From Kovacikia minuta CCNUW1 (lineage in GTDB: Bacteria; Cyanobacteriota; Cyanobacteriia; Leptolyngbyales; Leptolyngbyaceae), in NCBI RefSeq assembly GCF_020091585.1, contig NZ_CP083582.1:6272536-6336535 (forward strand): 64,000 nucleotides of DNA, in the 5' to 3' direction. The position numbers were made by a program, and so were the translations under genes. Position 1 is the first letter of the stretch. Each line of letters opens with the position of its first letter. This document shows positions 1 to 9,338 of this stretch, piece after piece. The notes beneath the pieces were generated by a model. The model did not search any database. It saw only the letters and a list, made by a program, of their open reading frames with translations, and was not told where the DNA came from.

Positions 1-2
1 GT

Positions 3-522
3 GGTGGCAAAATTGATGCTGGCGGAATTTCGATTCGAGCCACCGAGTCAGTTTCGCTTGCGAATGGCACTGATTTACTCAGCAGCACCAGCAGATTAGG
101 GGATGCGGGAATCATTATCATTCAGACACCAGGAAGCGTTTCCCTCTCAGGTGACACCCGCATTGCTACTAACGCAACCGCTTCAGCCCAAGGGAATGCA
201 GGTGGCGTTGGCATCCAGGCAGGTTCGCTGAGTATGACAGGGAACTCCAGAATTTCGACCAGTACCTTTACCCAAAACAGCACCGCTACAAATCTCTCTG
301 GCATTCCCGAAGCGATTCCGGGTAGCTTTGCAGGTGCCGTAATTCTGGCAGTTGAGGATAATATCACGCTGGACAACAGCAATATTTTCAACAATCTGGA
401 AAATGGGGCACAGGGTGAGGCAGGCTTCATTTTAATCGCAGCCAATTCCCTCACCCTGCTCAACGGAGGACAGATTCAAACGCTGGTTCGAGGCAAGGAT
501 GAAAATGGCCCTGCTGCCAAGG
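3..522 (+). pseudogene. tpsA exoprotein, 5' part (interrupted by IS)
   Basis: Internal part of a filamentous-haemagglutinin-like two-partner-secretion exoprotein; the N-terminal TPS secretion domain lies outside the window. The frame is open from the left edge and encodes short beta-helix-type repeats rich in G, N, T and S, with phrases such as GGVGIQAGSLS and ITLDNSNIFNN. It is cut at 522/523 by an IS4-family element that leaves a 10-bp target duplication. After that the frame reads into IS sequence and stops at 558-560. Removing the IS and one duplication copy joins it in frame to the 3' part that begins at 2017. Such proteins are exported by the TpsB partner encoded just downstream and act as surface or secreted adhesins. 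The family call is strong; the exact ligand is unknown. Confidence 0.85.
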
Positions 523-2006
523 CTACCGTGTACACACAAATCGAGCCTAGACTAAGGTAGCTCCTCAAAACTCTCATTGATTATGGATAACCCCATTCTC
601 ATTCATGCAGCACAAATCAAAGGAACTGCATTTGGTGACCCTCGTTTAGTCAAAAGGGGGCGGCACTGTATGAAGCAATGCTTCAGCACCAATCGGTAAA
701 CATTCGCCAAATCAGCCAAAATCGAGCTGAACAGATTGGCTACTATCGTTTCTTGGAGAATGAAAACGTGACGATATCCGAGTTAGTGCGGAGTGTTGCT
801 GACCAGTGCCAGGCGCAGGTGGAAGGATTGCATGTGTTATCGATTAGTGATAGCAGTGAGGTTAACTTGCAGTCCCATGCAGGGCGGTTAAAGCCGCAAG
901 GACTTGGGGTCGTTGGCAACGACCGAGATGTTGGGTTTTTCATTCATCCAACCCTGGTGCTGAATGCCGAGACTGGCTTTCCATTAGGGTTAAGTACCAT
1001 TCATTTGTGGAGTCGTGACATCGACCATAGCGATAAACATCAACGCGACTATCAACACCTGCCGATTGAGGAAAAGGAATCCTACAAATGGCTGCGATCG
1101 GCTGAAGGCAGCAACCGATGTTTGAGGGCTGGAGGAGCGAGGTTAATCACTCATATCGGCGACCGTGAAAGCGACCTGTATGAAGAATGGGCGACGGTTC
1201 CAGACGCTCAAACCCATTTATTAATCAGGGTGTGTCAAAATCGTCGTCTGTGGCATCAGTCGTTATCGCTCTATGACTACCTGACGATTCAACCCGTTCA
1301 GGGAAGTTACACCGTGCAAGTGGTAGAAGATCCCCGTCGAGGGCAAACTGCACGAGAGGCATTGCTAGTTGTGCGTGTGGCGAAGGTTGAGATCCGGCGA
1401 CCCGACAACCTCAACGCTCACGACTATCCTCCCAGTGTGGGTCTCTACGCCGTAGAGGCACAGGAAGTCAACCCACCCCCTGGACAACAACCGATTCATT
1501 GGCGACTGTTGACCACTCATGAAGTCGTTTGCTTAGAACAGGCACTCCAAGTCATTCAGTGGTACTGCTGGCGCTGGCGGATTGAACAACTGTTTGCCAC
1601 CCTCAAACAGGCCGGACTCAATCTCGAAGCGACGCAACTGGAATCGGTAGATGCCATTCAACGCTTGACTGTGCTGGCGCTGTCGATTGCCGTGCGAGTC
1701 CTACAACTGGTGGAAGGGCGAGATAACCCTGAGTTATCTGCCTCTGTTGCCTTTAGCGATGAACAGCAGCAATGCCTCACTCAGCTAGAACCGACGTTGC
1801 AAGGACACACTCAAAAACAGCAGAATCCTCATCCTCCCAGTTCTTTAGCTTGGGCAACCTGGTTAATTGCTCGCTTAGGAGGATGGTCGGGTTATCGCTC
1901 CCAACGTCCCCCCGGAATGCCTACTCTAATTCATGGTTTGCGGCAGTTTGAGGCAATCTTCATCGGGTGGAAACTAGCTCAAGCCCCACTTGTGTGTACA
2001 CGGTAG
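523..2006 (+). mobile_element. IS4-family insertion sequence in tpsA
   Basis: A 1484-bp element with perfect 17-bp terminal inverted repeats (CTACCGTGTACACACAA at 523-539 and its reverse complement at 1990-2006). It is flanked by identical 10-bp direct repeats GCTGCCAAGG at 513-522 and 2007-2016. The transposase stop codon lies inside the right inverted repeat. Perfect ends and duplications indicate a recent insertion. A short element with almost the same termini is present at 61517-61704. Confidence 0.95.
583..2006 (+). CDS. IS4-family transposase (probable -1 frameshift near 655)
   Basis: DDE transposase of the IS4 family. The long frame 678-2006 (442 codons) shows the catalytic Asp in SISDSSEVN, the second Asp in HIGDRESDLYE and the Y-(2)-R-(3)-E-(6)-K signature in YCWRWRIEQLFATLK. 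Its apparent start at 678 lacks the usual N-terminal DNA-binding segment. That segment is in another frame beginning at ATG 583 (MDNPILIHAAQIKGTAFGDP) and joins the main frame by a -1 shift over the AAAAGGGGGC run at about 650-660, giving ...RLVKRGAALYEAMLQ. The shift may be programmed or may be a mutation. The protein cuts and pastes the element by its 17-bp ends. Confidence 0.85.
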
Positions 2007-2016
2007 GCTGCCAAGG

Positions 2017-3068
2017 GGAGAGCAGGGAATATTCTGATCGGGGTGGATGAAACCATCCGCTTAATTGGGAGAGATGCAGAAGGATTTCCGAGCGCCATTT
2101 TTAGTCAGGTAGGAGCAGAGGCAACAGGTACCGGTGGGACTGTTTTCATTGTTGGCAATAACAATAGCACCGCAAAATCCGTTCAGCTTCGAGACGGCGG
2201 ATTGATCAGTGTAAATAATTTTGGCACTAATCAAGGTGATGCTGCCGGGAATGTGTTCATCTTTGCCCGTGGGATCTGGTTAGATAACGATTCCAGAATT
2301 TTGGGAGTCAGCAAATCGGGCGCAGGGGGCAACGTTTTTCTTAATACTAATGCGCTGATCTTAGGTCGTAATAGTGATATTTCAACGACAGCGGGGATTC
2401 AGGGGACAGGGGGAGATGGCGGCAATATCGCGATCGGCACAGGTGATATCATTCCGACGCTTGGCTTTCGTCCCGATGGACAACTGACTTTATCTCCCGC
2501 CTTTGACGGCATCACTTTAATCGTTGCAGGCAAAACCTTTAGCGATAACAATATCCTGGCTGAGGCATTCAGTGGTACGGGTGGAAATATCCGAATCAAT
2601 GCGTCCAGGCTGCAAGACATTGCTGAACGTCCCGATCTGCTGATCCGGAATGACATTTCCACCGCATCTTCGCTAGGGATTAATGGGACAACGGTGGTCA
2701 ATACCCTGGATGTTTTCCCATCCCTGCGAACCAATCCTCTGACGGAACAATACGAAGTGCCAGGAGTGGCGCAGGGATGCGATCCGCGAGATCGTCAGGA
2801 AACCAGCCGATTTATTGTCACCGGACGGGGTGGGTTGCCCGTGAATCCGGCGGAGGTGCTGAACCAGGATACGCTGTCGGGAACCGATCCTACCTCTCCC
2901 CCTGCCATTCCGCCCCCCGGTCTTGATGCGACTGCGATCATCCCTGCCCGTGGCTGGGTTCAAAATGCCGATGGGACGATTCGCCTGACGGCTGCCGCCA
3001 CCGATTCGTCGGCACCCATCACTCCCTATCCCCTGCGACCTACCCCTGCTTCCTGTGATGCCCCCTAA
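2017..3068 (+). pseudogene. tpsA exoprotein, 3' part
   Basis: C-terminal part of the two-partner-secretion exoprotein, continuing the frame of 3-522 after removal of the IS (first ATG-like restart at 2043). It carries more beta-helix repeats (GNVFIFARGIWLDNDSRI, GNIAIGTGDI). It ends in the segment usual for cyanobacterial S-layer-like haemagglutinins: GWVQNADGTIRL, a proline-rich stretch and a terminal cysteine near the end. The stop (3066-3068) overlaps the start of tpsB by 11 bases, so the two genes were one transcription unit. Without the N-terminal TPS domain this fragment cannot be exported, so the gene is probably inactive in this strain. Confidence 0.85.
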
Positions 3069-4890
3069 CTCCTTCCTGACAACTTGCCTGCGGCGATCGG
3101 GCTTGTGGCTGAGTCTGCCAATGGTCTTCAGTGGGTTGCTGCCCCAACCTGTGCATGCTCAGCAATCCCCAGCGGACCGTCCTCGACCCGTTATCCCCAA
3201 TCCCTTACCGCGCGATAATTTGCCCCCCTCTCAACAGCCGCAGCCAGAGCCGCAACCCCAACCCCAACCATCCCCTTCCCTGAACGACAATTTGCCACCT
3301 CCAGCCCAAACCCCACCGGAAATACCCAATGGCGTTAAGGTGTTTCGGGTGGATCGCTATCAAATCGAAAATAGCCGTGTCTTCAGCCAAACGCAGATCG
3401 ATGCGGTCACCCAACCCTTCCGGGGGCGCGAAATCTCCTTTGCCGAACTGCTGCAAGCGGCAGAGGCAATTACCCAGCTTTACGTCAAAAATCATTACAT
3501 CACAACCGGGGCATTGATTCCCGCCAACCGCGATATCAAAAACGGAATTGTACCAGTGCGGGTACAGGAAGGGTTCGTCAAACCCAACGATATCCGTGTT
3601 CAGTTTGTGGTTCCAGTTCAGAAGCAGGAGGGGGGGATTACCCGAATTCAGTATGAACCTGCTAAAAAACCTCGGTTGCAGGCAAACTATATCCGCAAAC
3701 GGCTTGCCCTGGCAACTCAAGCGCCCCTCAACCGCCAACGGTTAATCGAAGCGATTCAACTGCTCAAACTGAATCCATTGATTCAAGATGTGAGAGCCGA
3801 TCTCTCTGAAGGGGCTGAACCGGGGCAAAGCATTTTGACCGTGGATGTGGTGGAAGCCAAAACGCTCAGTGCCAGTGTGTTGCTGGATAATGGGCGATCG
3901 CCCAGCGTTGGCACCTTTCGCCGCCAATTACAGTTAAGCCAGGCAAACCTGTTGGGCTGGGGCGATGGGCTACTCCTCACCTATGCCAACACCAATGGCA
4001 GTAACGAAGGTAGCTTCAGCTATACGGTGCCCGTTAACCCGCGCAACGGTACGATCAGCTTCAATTTTGGCATCTCCTCCAGCAATGTCATTGAGAAACC
4101 CTTTGATATCCTGGATATCCATTCCAATTCCAGCTATTTCGAGCTATCCTTCCGCCAACCCATCATTCAATCCCCCACCCAGGAATTTGCTCTGGGTTTG
4201 ACGGCTACCCGCCAAACTAGCAAAGCCAAGCTGATTGATGGCGAAATTCCCTTTCCGGTGCCGGGGTCAGACTTTGAGGGCAGAACCCGCGTTAACGCCC
4301 TGCGGTTCTTTCAAGACTGGATACTGCGGCGGAATGAGTCTGTATTTGCCCTCCGGTCTCAATTTAGCGTGGGGCTGGACATTTTTGATGCCACCATCAA
4401 CGAGCGGGCACCGGATGGGCGTTTCTTCGCCTGGCGAGGACAAACTCAATGGGTAAAGCTGCTGGCTCCCAATACGCTGCTGTTATTGCGGGGAGATTTG
4501 CAACTGGCAGACCGGGCACTGGTGCCGCAAGAGCAGTTTGGCTTAGGTGGACAGTTGAGTGTGCGCGGTTATCGGCAAGATCTGCTGCTGAGTGACAGTG
4601 GACTGTTCGCTTCGGCGGAGGTACGCATCCCAATTTGGCGGTTGCCTCAAATCGATGGGCTATTGCAGATTGCTCCTTTTATTGATATCGGCACCGCCTG
4701 GAACCTGTCTGGGTTTGCCGATCCCGACCCACGCACCCTGGCAGCGATCGGACTCGGACTGCGGTTTCAGATTGCCGACCGCCTCGATGCCCGATTTGAT
4801 TGGGGTATTCCATTGGTGGCGATCGATCAGGATAGAAATACATTGCAGGAAAAGGGACTGTATTTTTCGTTGATTTATCGATTCTTTTAG
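3058..4890 (+). CDS. TpsB outer-membrane transporter (ShlB/FhaC/HecB family)
   Basis: Outer-membrane beta-barrel that recognises the TPS domain of its TpsA partner in the periplasm and moves it to the cell surface. The protein of about 610 residues has a signal peptide ending near PVHAQQ, then a proline- and glutamine-rich linker (about residues 40-90), POTRA-type domains (VFRVDRYQIENSRVFSQTQ, later YIRKRLALATQAPLNRQRL) and a C-terminal barrel. The barrel has the conserved (V)RGYR motif of the family's loop L6 in GGQLSVRGYRQD and ends in an aromatic residue (LIYRFF), as outer-membrane barrels do. GTG 3055 is directly followed by ATG 3058; the ATG is preferred. The start overlaps the tpsA stop. 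The gene looks intact although its partner is broken. Confidence 0.92.
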   Translation: MPPNSFLTTCLRRSGLWLSLPMVFSGLLPQPVHAQQSPADRPRPVIPNPLPRDNLPPSQQPQPEPQPQPQPSPSLNDNLPPPAQTPPEIPNGVKVFRVDRYQIENSRVFSQTQIDAVTQPFRGREISFAELLQAAEAITQLYVKNHYITTGALIPANRDIKNGIVPVRVQEGFVKPNDIRVQFVVPVQKQEGGITRIQYEPAKKPRLQANYIRKRLALATQAPLNRQRLIEAIQLLKLNPLIQDVRADLSEGAEPGQSILTVDVVEAKTLSASVLLDNGRSPSVGTFRRQLQLSQANLLGWGDGLLLTYANTNGSNEGSFSYTVPVNPRNGTISFNFGISSSNVIEKPFDILDIHSNSSYFELSFRQPIIQSPTQEFALGLTATRQTSKAKLIDGEIPFPVPGSDFEGRTRVNALRFFQDWILRRNESVFALRSQFSVGLDIFDATINERAPDGRFFAWRGQTQWVKLLAPNTLLLLRGDLQLADRALVPQEQFGLGGQLSVRGYRQDLLLSDSGLFASAEVRIPIWRLPQIDGLLQIAPFIDIGTAWNLSGFADPDPRTLAAIGLGLRFQIADRLDARFDWGIPLVAIDQDRNTLQEKGLYFSLIYRFF

Positions 4891-4929
4891 GAGTTAGGAG
4901 TTAGGAGTTAGGAGTTAGGAGTTAGGAGT
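4888..4929. repeat. Heptamer tandem repeat (GTTAGGA)n
   Basis: Five perfect tandem copies of a 7-bp unit, GTTAGGA, directly after the tpsB stop. This resembles the short tandemly repeated repetitive (STRR) heptamers known in cyanobacteria. Similar 7-bp-period runs occur in many other spacers of this window. Confidence 0.85.
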
Positions 4930-5043
4930 ATTTGTTCAACGCTTAATTTCCAATTTCAATTTTTAATTCTTAATGCCTAACTCTTAATCCTTAATTCTCA
5001 ATTCTTAATTCCCCTATCACCGACTACAAAAAGAGGCAGGACG

Positions 5044-5200
5044 ATGAAACGATGGCTGAAAGAATGGTTTGGTGACAGGAGGGGATGGCAGCGGTTAAGG
5101 GGGCGTCGCATCTATTTTGTGGGATTGCTGTTGCTAACAATGGTTTTCTGTGGGGTTGGTGTCCCAGCGTTGGCAAAAAGTGTAGTGAACTCCTCTGTAG
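5044..5200 (+). pseudogene. Severed signal-peptide region of the CHAT protein
   Basis: Start of a secreted protein: MKRWLKEWFGDRRGWQ, a basic region, then a hydrophobic core (VGLLLLTMVF) and a probable cleavage site after VPALA. From about 5201 the sequence becomes a dispersed repeat and the frame closes at 5266-5268, followed by an IS110 element. The frame that resumes after the IS (from 6534) encodes the TPR-CHAT protein, which otherwise lacks a start and a signal peptide. I infer that this segment is its original N-terminus. It follows tpsB by 150 bp. Confidence 0.6.
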
Positions 5201-5259
5201 AATGGGTTAGCGATAGCGTAACCCATGCAGATGCTGGATTTCATGCTTCAACCCAACCT
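5201..5259. repeat. Dispersed repeat, GGGTT...AACCC family
   Basis: An imperfect palindromic repeat with AATGGGTTAGCG...GTAACCCAT, followed by a second arm ending TTCATGCTTCAACCCAACCT. A related copy is at 53872-53943 (GGTTGGGTT...TTCATACTTCAACCCAACCT). It lies inside the former leader of the CHAT gene. Confidence 0.65.
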
Positions 5260-5289
5260 TGTATGTAAGGGGTACCCCACCAAGCCTTA

Positions 5290-5505
5290 TTTTAGGAAGG
5301 GTAGGTTAAATGAGAAGTGACTCTGAACCCAACCTCAAGCCCTCCAAGCTTGCCCCGTAGATTCTGTAGAGCCTTCTCCCCTTTGCCAACGATCGCCGCA
5401 AGCAGACTGGACAGTATACCAGGCTCACCGAATTCGGTTGACACCCTGGATTTTGCAAGGATAGCGCTTGTTCTGGCGACCATTCCCCCCTCCTTGGAGT
5501 CGTAT
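5290..5505 (+). ncRNA. Candidate IS110 bridge RNA region
   Basis: In IS110-group elements the non-coding end upstream of the recombinase encodes a structured bridge RNA that pairs with target and donor DNA. The 216 bp before this transposase are non-coding. They share islands with the same region of the second IS110 copy (minus strand, 44650-44890): GTAGATT, then GACAGTAT...GGCT, then GACA...CCCTGGA, then CAAGGA near the start codon. Conservation in a non-coding stretch between diverged copies supports an RNA. Exact ends are not determined. Confidence 0.45.
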
Positions 5506-6534
5506 ATGAGTGCATCCAACTTAGTGGCTTTAGGCATTGACATCAGCAAAGCCAGTTTCGATGTCGCATTACTCAAGAGCGACAAACGCTCGAAAGTCGG
5601 GAAGTTTGACAATACCTCAGAGGGCTTTGAGCAGTTAAGCCAATGGCTGCGTGGGCAAGGAGTTGAGCAGGTACATGCCTGTCTTGAAGCCACCAACGTG
5701 TATGGACACGCCCTAGCAATCCATTTATTCCGCCAGGGGCATCAGGTTAGTATCGTCAATCCAGCACGGGTCAAAGGGTATGCCAAAAGCCAACTGAGCC
5801 GCACCAAAAATGACCGAGCCGATGCCGGGTTGATCGCTCGCTTTTGCCGTGACCTCAAACCGAGCTTATGGCACCCCTGTGCGGCTGAAGTCGCCAAACT
5901 GCAAGGCTTTTCTCGCCGCTTAGAAGCCCTTGAGCACATGGTCACTCAAGAGCAAAATCGCTTGGACATCTGTGACGAGGAATTTAGAGCTGATATTGAA
6001 GCTCACATTCAGTTTCTCAAAGGGCAAGTCGAATCGGTAAAAAAGCGATTGCACGAGCATATCAAAGCCCATGAAAGTTTAGCCAAACAGCACCAGTTGC
6101 TGACTTCGATCGCAGGCATTGGTGACAAAACAGCCGCAATTGTCCTGGCTGAAATTGGCACGCTGGCGGTCTTTGGTTCAGCACGACAGTTAGCTGCCTT
6201 TGCTGGGCTGACTCCCCAGGAGTTTACCTCCGGTAGCTCTGTCAACGGCAAAACGCGCCTGTGTAAAATTGGCAATCCTCGTTTACGTAAAGCGCTCTAT
6301 TTCCCTGCCCTCACCTCGATTCGCCATTGCCCTCAAATCCAAGCCTTTCGGCAACGCCTGCTGCAAGCCGGTAAAACCAAGATGCAAGTGGTCGGAGCCG
6401 TGATGCATAAATTGATTCGCGTCATCTATGGGGTACTCAAGTCGGGTCAACCCTTCGATGCCTCTAAATTGATGCCTCCGAACCAGGCTCAATCAAAAGC
6501 TGAGAAATCTTTGACTTCAGCCCTTGCATCTTAG
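5506..6534 (+). CDS. IS110-family transposase (RuvC-like DEDD + transposase_20)
   Basis: Recombinase of 342 residues. The N-terminal RuvC-like DEDD domain begins LGIDISKASFDVALL (first Asp) and continues with the Glu in HACLEATNVYGHALA and the Asp pair in RTKNDRADAGLIARFC. The C-terminal domain has SIAGIGDKTAAIVLAEIG, AAFAGLTPQEFTSG and the late serine region. The ATG at 5506 is chosen because GGAG lies 7 bp upstream and the family motif starts right after it; the frame is open further upstream, but into the presumed RNA region. The gene appears intact. Confidence 0.93.
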   Translation: MSASNLVALGIDISKASFDVALLKSDKRSKVGKFDNTSEGFEQLSQWLRGQGVEQVHACLEATNVYGHALAIHLFRQGHQVSIVNPARVKGYAKSQLSRTKNDRADAGLIARFCRDLKPSLWHPCAAEVAKLQGFSRRLEALEHMVTQEQNRLDICDEEFRADIEAHIQFLKGQVESVKKRLHEHIKAHESLAKQHQLLTSIAGIGDKTAAIVLAEIGTLAVFGSARQLAAFAGLTPQEFTSGSSVNGKTRLCKIGNPRLRKALYFPALTSIRHCPQIQAFRQRLLQAGKTKMQVVGAVMHKLIRVIYGVLKSGQPFDASKLMPPNQAQSKAEKSLTSALAS

Positions 6535-6629
6535 CTGCCAACACAGTATCTACCCAGCCCGGATCTCAACCATCGGATCTGCTGGAACAGGGTCTTGTTT
6601 TTTACGAGGCAGGACGGTTTGGGGAGGCA

Positions 6630-9260
6630 TTGAAAATTTGGCAGCAGGCGACGGAAACCTATGGGCGGGCGGGCGATCGCCCCCGGGAAATTGGCAGTCG
6701 AATTAACCAGGCACAGGCACTGAAAGCATTAGGAAACTATCGTCTGGCGTTGGAGATCTTGCAGCAGTTGGATGCAGAGGTGCCGTTGCAACCTCCTACG
6801 CTTGAGAAAGCCCAAATTTTGCGATCGCGGGGGGACCTGTATCGAGCGATCGGGGAACTGGCTCAAGCCAATGAATCGTTACAAACAAGCCTTGAAGTTG
6901 CTAAAGCCTTAAAATCCGAGCGGGATATCGGTGCGACCTATCTCAGCTTGGGAATTCGCGAGCGGGCTGAAATTAGCAAGACGCCGCTCCCAGAACCACG
7001 TGAAGCCGAGAAGTGGATGAAACTTCAGCAGCAGGTGATCAAAGCTCTCGAATATTTTCAGCAGCCTGAGGCAACGATCGATCCCATGACAAAAGTGCAA
7101 GCAGAATTGAATCAAATCAGCCTGTTGGTAGATACCCTACTCAAATTTAATAATTTTTTAAGTGCTGCAATTGTTCCATTTAAAGCCCTTCCACCCGATT
7201 TCCTGAGATACTTCCTGAACGATTCTATCCGGCAACCTCAAGCATTCCCTGGATCTGAACCTGCAAAAGTCAAGATTCTCAAGGATCAAACGGCTCAGTT
7301 GACTGAGGCTTTAGTGAAATTGCTGGCTCAAGACCGTCCTCAATTGAATCAACTTACTTCCGGTTCGGTGGCGGTGAATGCCCGGATTAACTTTGCTCAA
7401 AGCCTGACGAAATTGAAACAGGTTGCCGACTCAGCGGAACAGGCAGACGATCGATTGAATGCGCTCCTGAAAGCAGCCAGAAAAACGCAAAAACAGTCGA
7501 TGCCAAATCCAAACAGCAAAACCTTGCAGGACTCGTTTACGGTTGCGGCGATCGCTGATCAATCTAACTCGACCCATTCTCCTTTTTTATCCAAAGCGGT
7601 GCGGCAGACGTTGCGAACCGAGGCAAATGCCGCTTTTGGTAGAGCTTGCAGTGTGCTCGAACAAGCCATTACAGAGGCTCAGGCGATCGGCAACAAACGG
7701 GCGGAAGCCGCCGCTCAGACTGCCCTGGCAGAGTTGTATGGTGTGGAAGCCGCCGCGCACAAACAGCCTGAACGCTGGTCAAAGGTGGAAGCATTATCCA
7801 GACGGGCAGTGGCTTTAGCACAGGAAAGTAACGCAGCAGATATTGGCTACCGTGCTCAGTGGCAACTGGCACGAGCACTGATCAATCAGGGGACGAAAAC
7901 GGTTGAAGCACGGGCGACCTGTCGGGCTGCTGCCGTCACTCTCCAGTCTCTTCGTCGCGATCTGGTGGCGATCGATCAGGATGTGCAGTTTACCTTCAGG
8001 GACAGTGTAGACCCGTTTTATCGGGAGTGTGCTGCCACATTACTGCCCTCTGAGGAAGAATATAAGAATCAGGAGCAGGATGCCGTTCAGCAGAACCTGG
8101 AGGATGCCCGCCAACTGATTGAGTCCTTACAGCTTGCAGAACTGGATAATTTCTTTCGCGAAGCTTGTCTGGAGGGTCAGAAGGTTCCGATCGATCAGAT
8201 CGTAGGAAGCAAAGAAAACCCCAAAACGGCTTTTATTTATTCGATTGTGCTGCCCAACCAGCAAATCGGTGTAATCGCCAAACTTCCCGGTCAGGAAAAT
8301 GCAAAGAAACTGCATTACTATGCACCACCACTACTTAACAATGAAGACATCCCAAAGACTCTATCTGCGTTGCGAAGGGAGCTTACGGATGACAATAGTT
8401 CTTCCGAACAGATCAAGGAAACTTCCAAAAATGTCTACCGCTGGTTGATCCAACCGCTTAAAGATCAAGGTCAGTTGAATACCGATTCCGTAGACACGCT
8501 GGTGTTTGTCCTGGATGAAATCTTTCGCAACATCCCGATGGCAGTGCTGTCTGATGAAAACGGCAGGTTTTTGATTCAGGATTATGCGATCGCAGTCAGC
8601 CCAGGACTGCAATTGGTCGCGCCCAAACCGATCGGGCAGGAGAAACTGAGTTTGCTCACTGCCGGACTGGGAAGTGTTCCTGAAAACGAGCGGTTTGCCC
8701 CACTCCCGTACATTAAAGAAGAGTTAGATCTTCTGGAACAAGCTAAGATTGTTACCCGATCGTTGCGAGACAAAGACTTTAAGAAAAAGGGATTTGCAGA
8801 AGCAATTAACGCCAGCCCATTTAATGTGGTGCATTTAGCAACGCATGGAGAGTTTAGCTCTCGTAAAGAAGACACGTTTATTCTTACAGATGATGGTCGA
8901 TTGTACCTCGATCAGTTCAGTGACATTCTGCGTAGCCGCTCGCGCAATCGTTCAGAGGCGATCGAGTTACTGGTTTTGAGTGCCTGTAGAACCGCAGAAG
9001 GGGATAATCGTGCAGCATTGGGTTTGGCAGGCATCGCGCTAAAAGCAGGAGTTCGTAGTACACTGGCATCCCTGTGGACGGTCAGTGATGAGACAACTCC
9101 TACATTAATGAACCAGTTCTACGCTGAATTACAGAGCGGCACACAGACCCATGCCGAACCCATGACAAAAGCTAAAGCACTCCAGAAAGCCCAGCTAAAA
9201 CTCCTGGATAGGTCACCCTACTACTGGTCGCCCTACATCTTAGTTGGTAACTGGCTATAA
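6630..9260 (+). CDS. TPR-CHAT caspase-like protein (N-terminus lost to IS110)
   Basis: A CHAT-domain protein. CHAT is a caspase-like protease fold of clan CD. From ATG 6630 it has 876 residues, but the frame is open back to 6531 and its first part (LLEQGLVFYEAGRFGEALK) is coding in character. The true N-terminus was probably the signal peptide at 5044. Residues 1-130 and about 330-440 are helical TPR-like repeats. Residues about 500-876 form the CHAT domain, with the catalytic His at about 739 (HLATHGEF) and Cys at about 786 (LSACRTAEG), both present, and the end YWSPYILVGNWL typical of the family. Cyanobacterial CHAT proteins often sit beside TPS exoproteins, as here, and probably act on the exported partner or as regulated proteases; the substrate is unknown. 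If translated now it would stay in the cytoplasm. Confidence 0.88.
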   Translation: MKIWQQATETYGRAGDRPREIGSRINQAQALKALGNYRLALEILQQLDAEVPLQPPTLEKAQILRSRGDLYRAIGELAQANESLQTSLEVAKALKSERDIGATYLSLGIRERAEISKTPLPEPREAEKWMKLQQQVIKALEYFQQPEATIDPMTKVQAELNQISLLVDTLLKFNNFLSAAIVPFKALPPDFLRYFLNDSIRQPQAFPGSEPAKVKILKDQTAQLTEALVKLLAQDRPQLNQLTSGSVAVNARINFAQSLTKLKQVADSAEQADDRLNALLKAARKTQKQSMPNPNSKTLQDSFTVAAIADQSNSTHSPFLSKAVRQTLRTEANAAFGRACSVLEQAITEAQAIGNKRAEAAAQTALAELYGVEAAAHKQPERWSKVEALSRRAVALAQESNAADIGYRAQWQLARALINQGTKTVEARATCRAAAVTLQSLRRDLVAIDQDVQFTFRDSVDPFYRECAATLLPSEEEYKNQEQDAVQQNLEDARQLIESLQLAELDNFFREACLEGQKVPIDQIVGSKENPKTAFIYSIVLPNQQIGVIAKLPGQENAKKLHYYAPPLLNNEDIPKTLSALRRELTDDNSSSEQIKETSKNVYRWLIQPLKDQGQLNTDSVDTLVFVLDEIFRNIPMAVLSDENGRFLIQDYAIAVSPGLQLVAPKPIGQEKLSLLTAGLGSVPENERFAPLPYIKEELDLLEQAKIVTRSLRDKDFKKKGFAEAINASPFNVVHLATHGEFSSRKEDTFILTDDGRLYLDQFSDILRSRSRNRSEAIELLVLSACRTAEGDNRAALGLAGIALKAGVRSTLASLWTVSDETTPTLMNQFYAELQSGTQTHAEPMTKAKALQKAQLKLLDRSPYYWSPYILVGNWL

Positions 9261-9274
9261 TCATCCAGTTCGAA

Positions 9275-9308
9275 AGATCCCCGACTTTTCCAAAAAAGTC
9301 GGGGATCT
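9275..9308. terminator. Bidirectional hairpin terminator
   Basis: A perfect 15-bp stem (AGATCCCCGACTTTT at 9275-9289 pairing with 9294-9308) with a 4-base loop. It lies between the convergent CHAT gene (+) and protease gene (-). A-rich and T-rich arms on each side suit termination in both directions. Confidence 0.85.
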
Positions 9309-9338
9309 GGGGTTACAAACTACTTGATAACTGGAGTG

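Larger units (their letters stand above)
5290..6540 (+). mobile_element. IS110-family element (copy 1), approximate ends
   Basis: It consists of a long upstream non-coding segment (about 5290-5505) followed by a DEDD transposase ending at 6534. Members of this family have short or no inverted repeats and usually make no target duplication, so the ends cannot be fixed by eye. The CHAT frame resumes immediately after the transposase stop, which places the right end within a few bases of 6534. A second, diverged copy is at about 43640-44890. Confidence 0.8.

Noticed and set aside
3205-3738. Long minus-strand reading frame within tpsB
   Set aside because: It is a shadow of the well-supported TpsB frame and has no domain or start signal.
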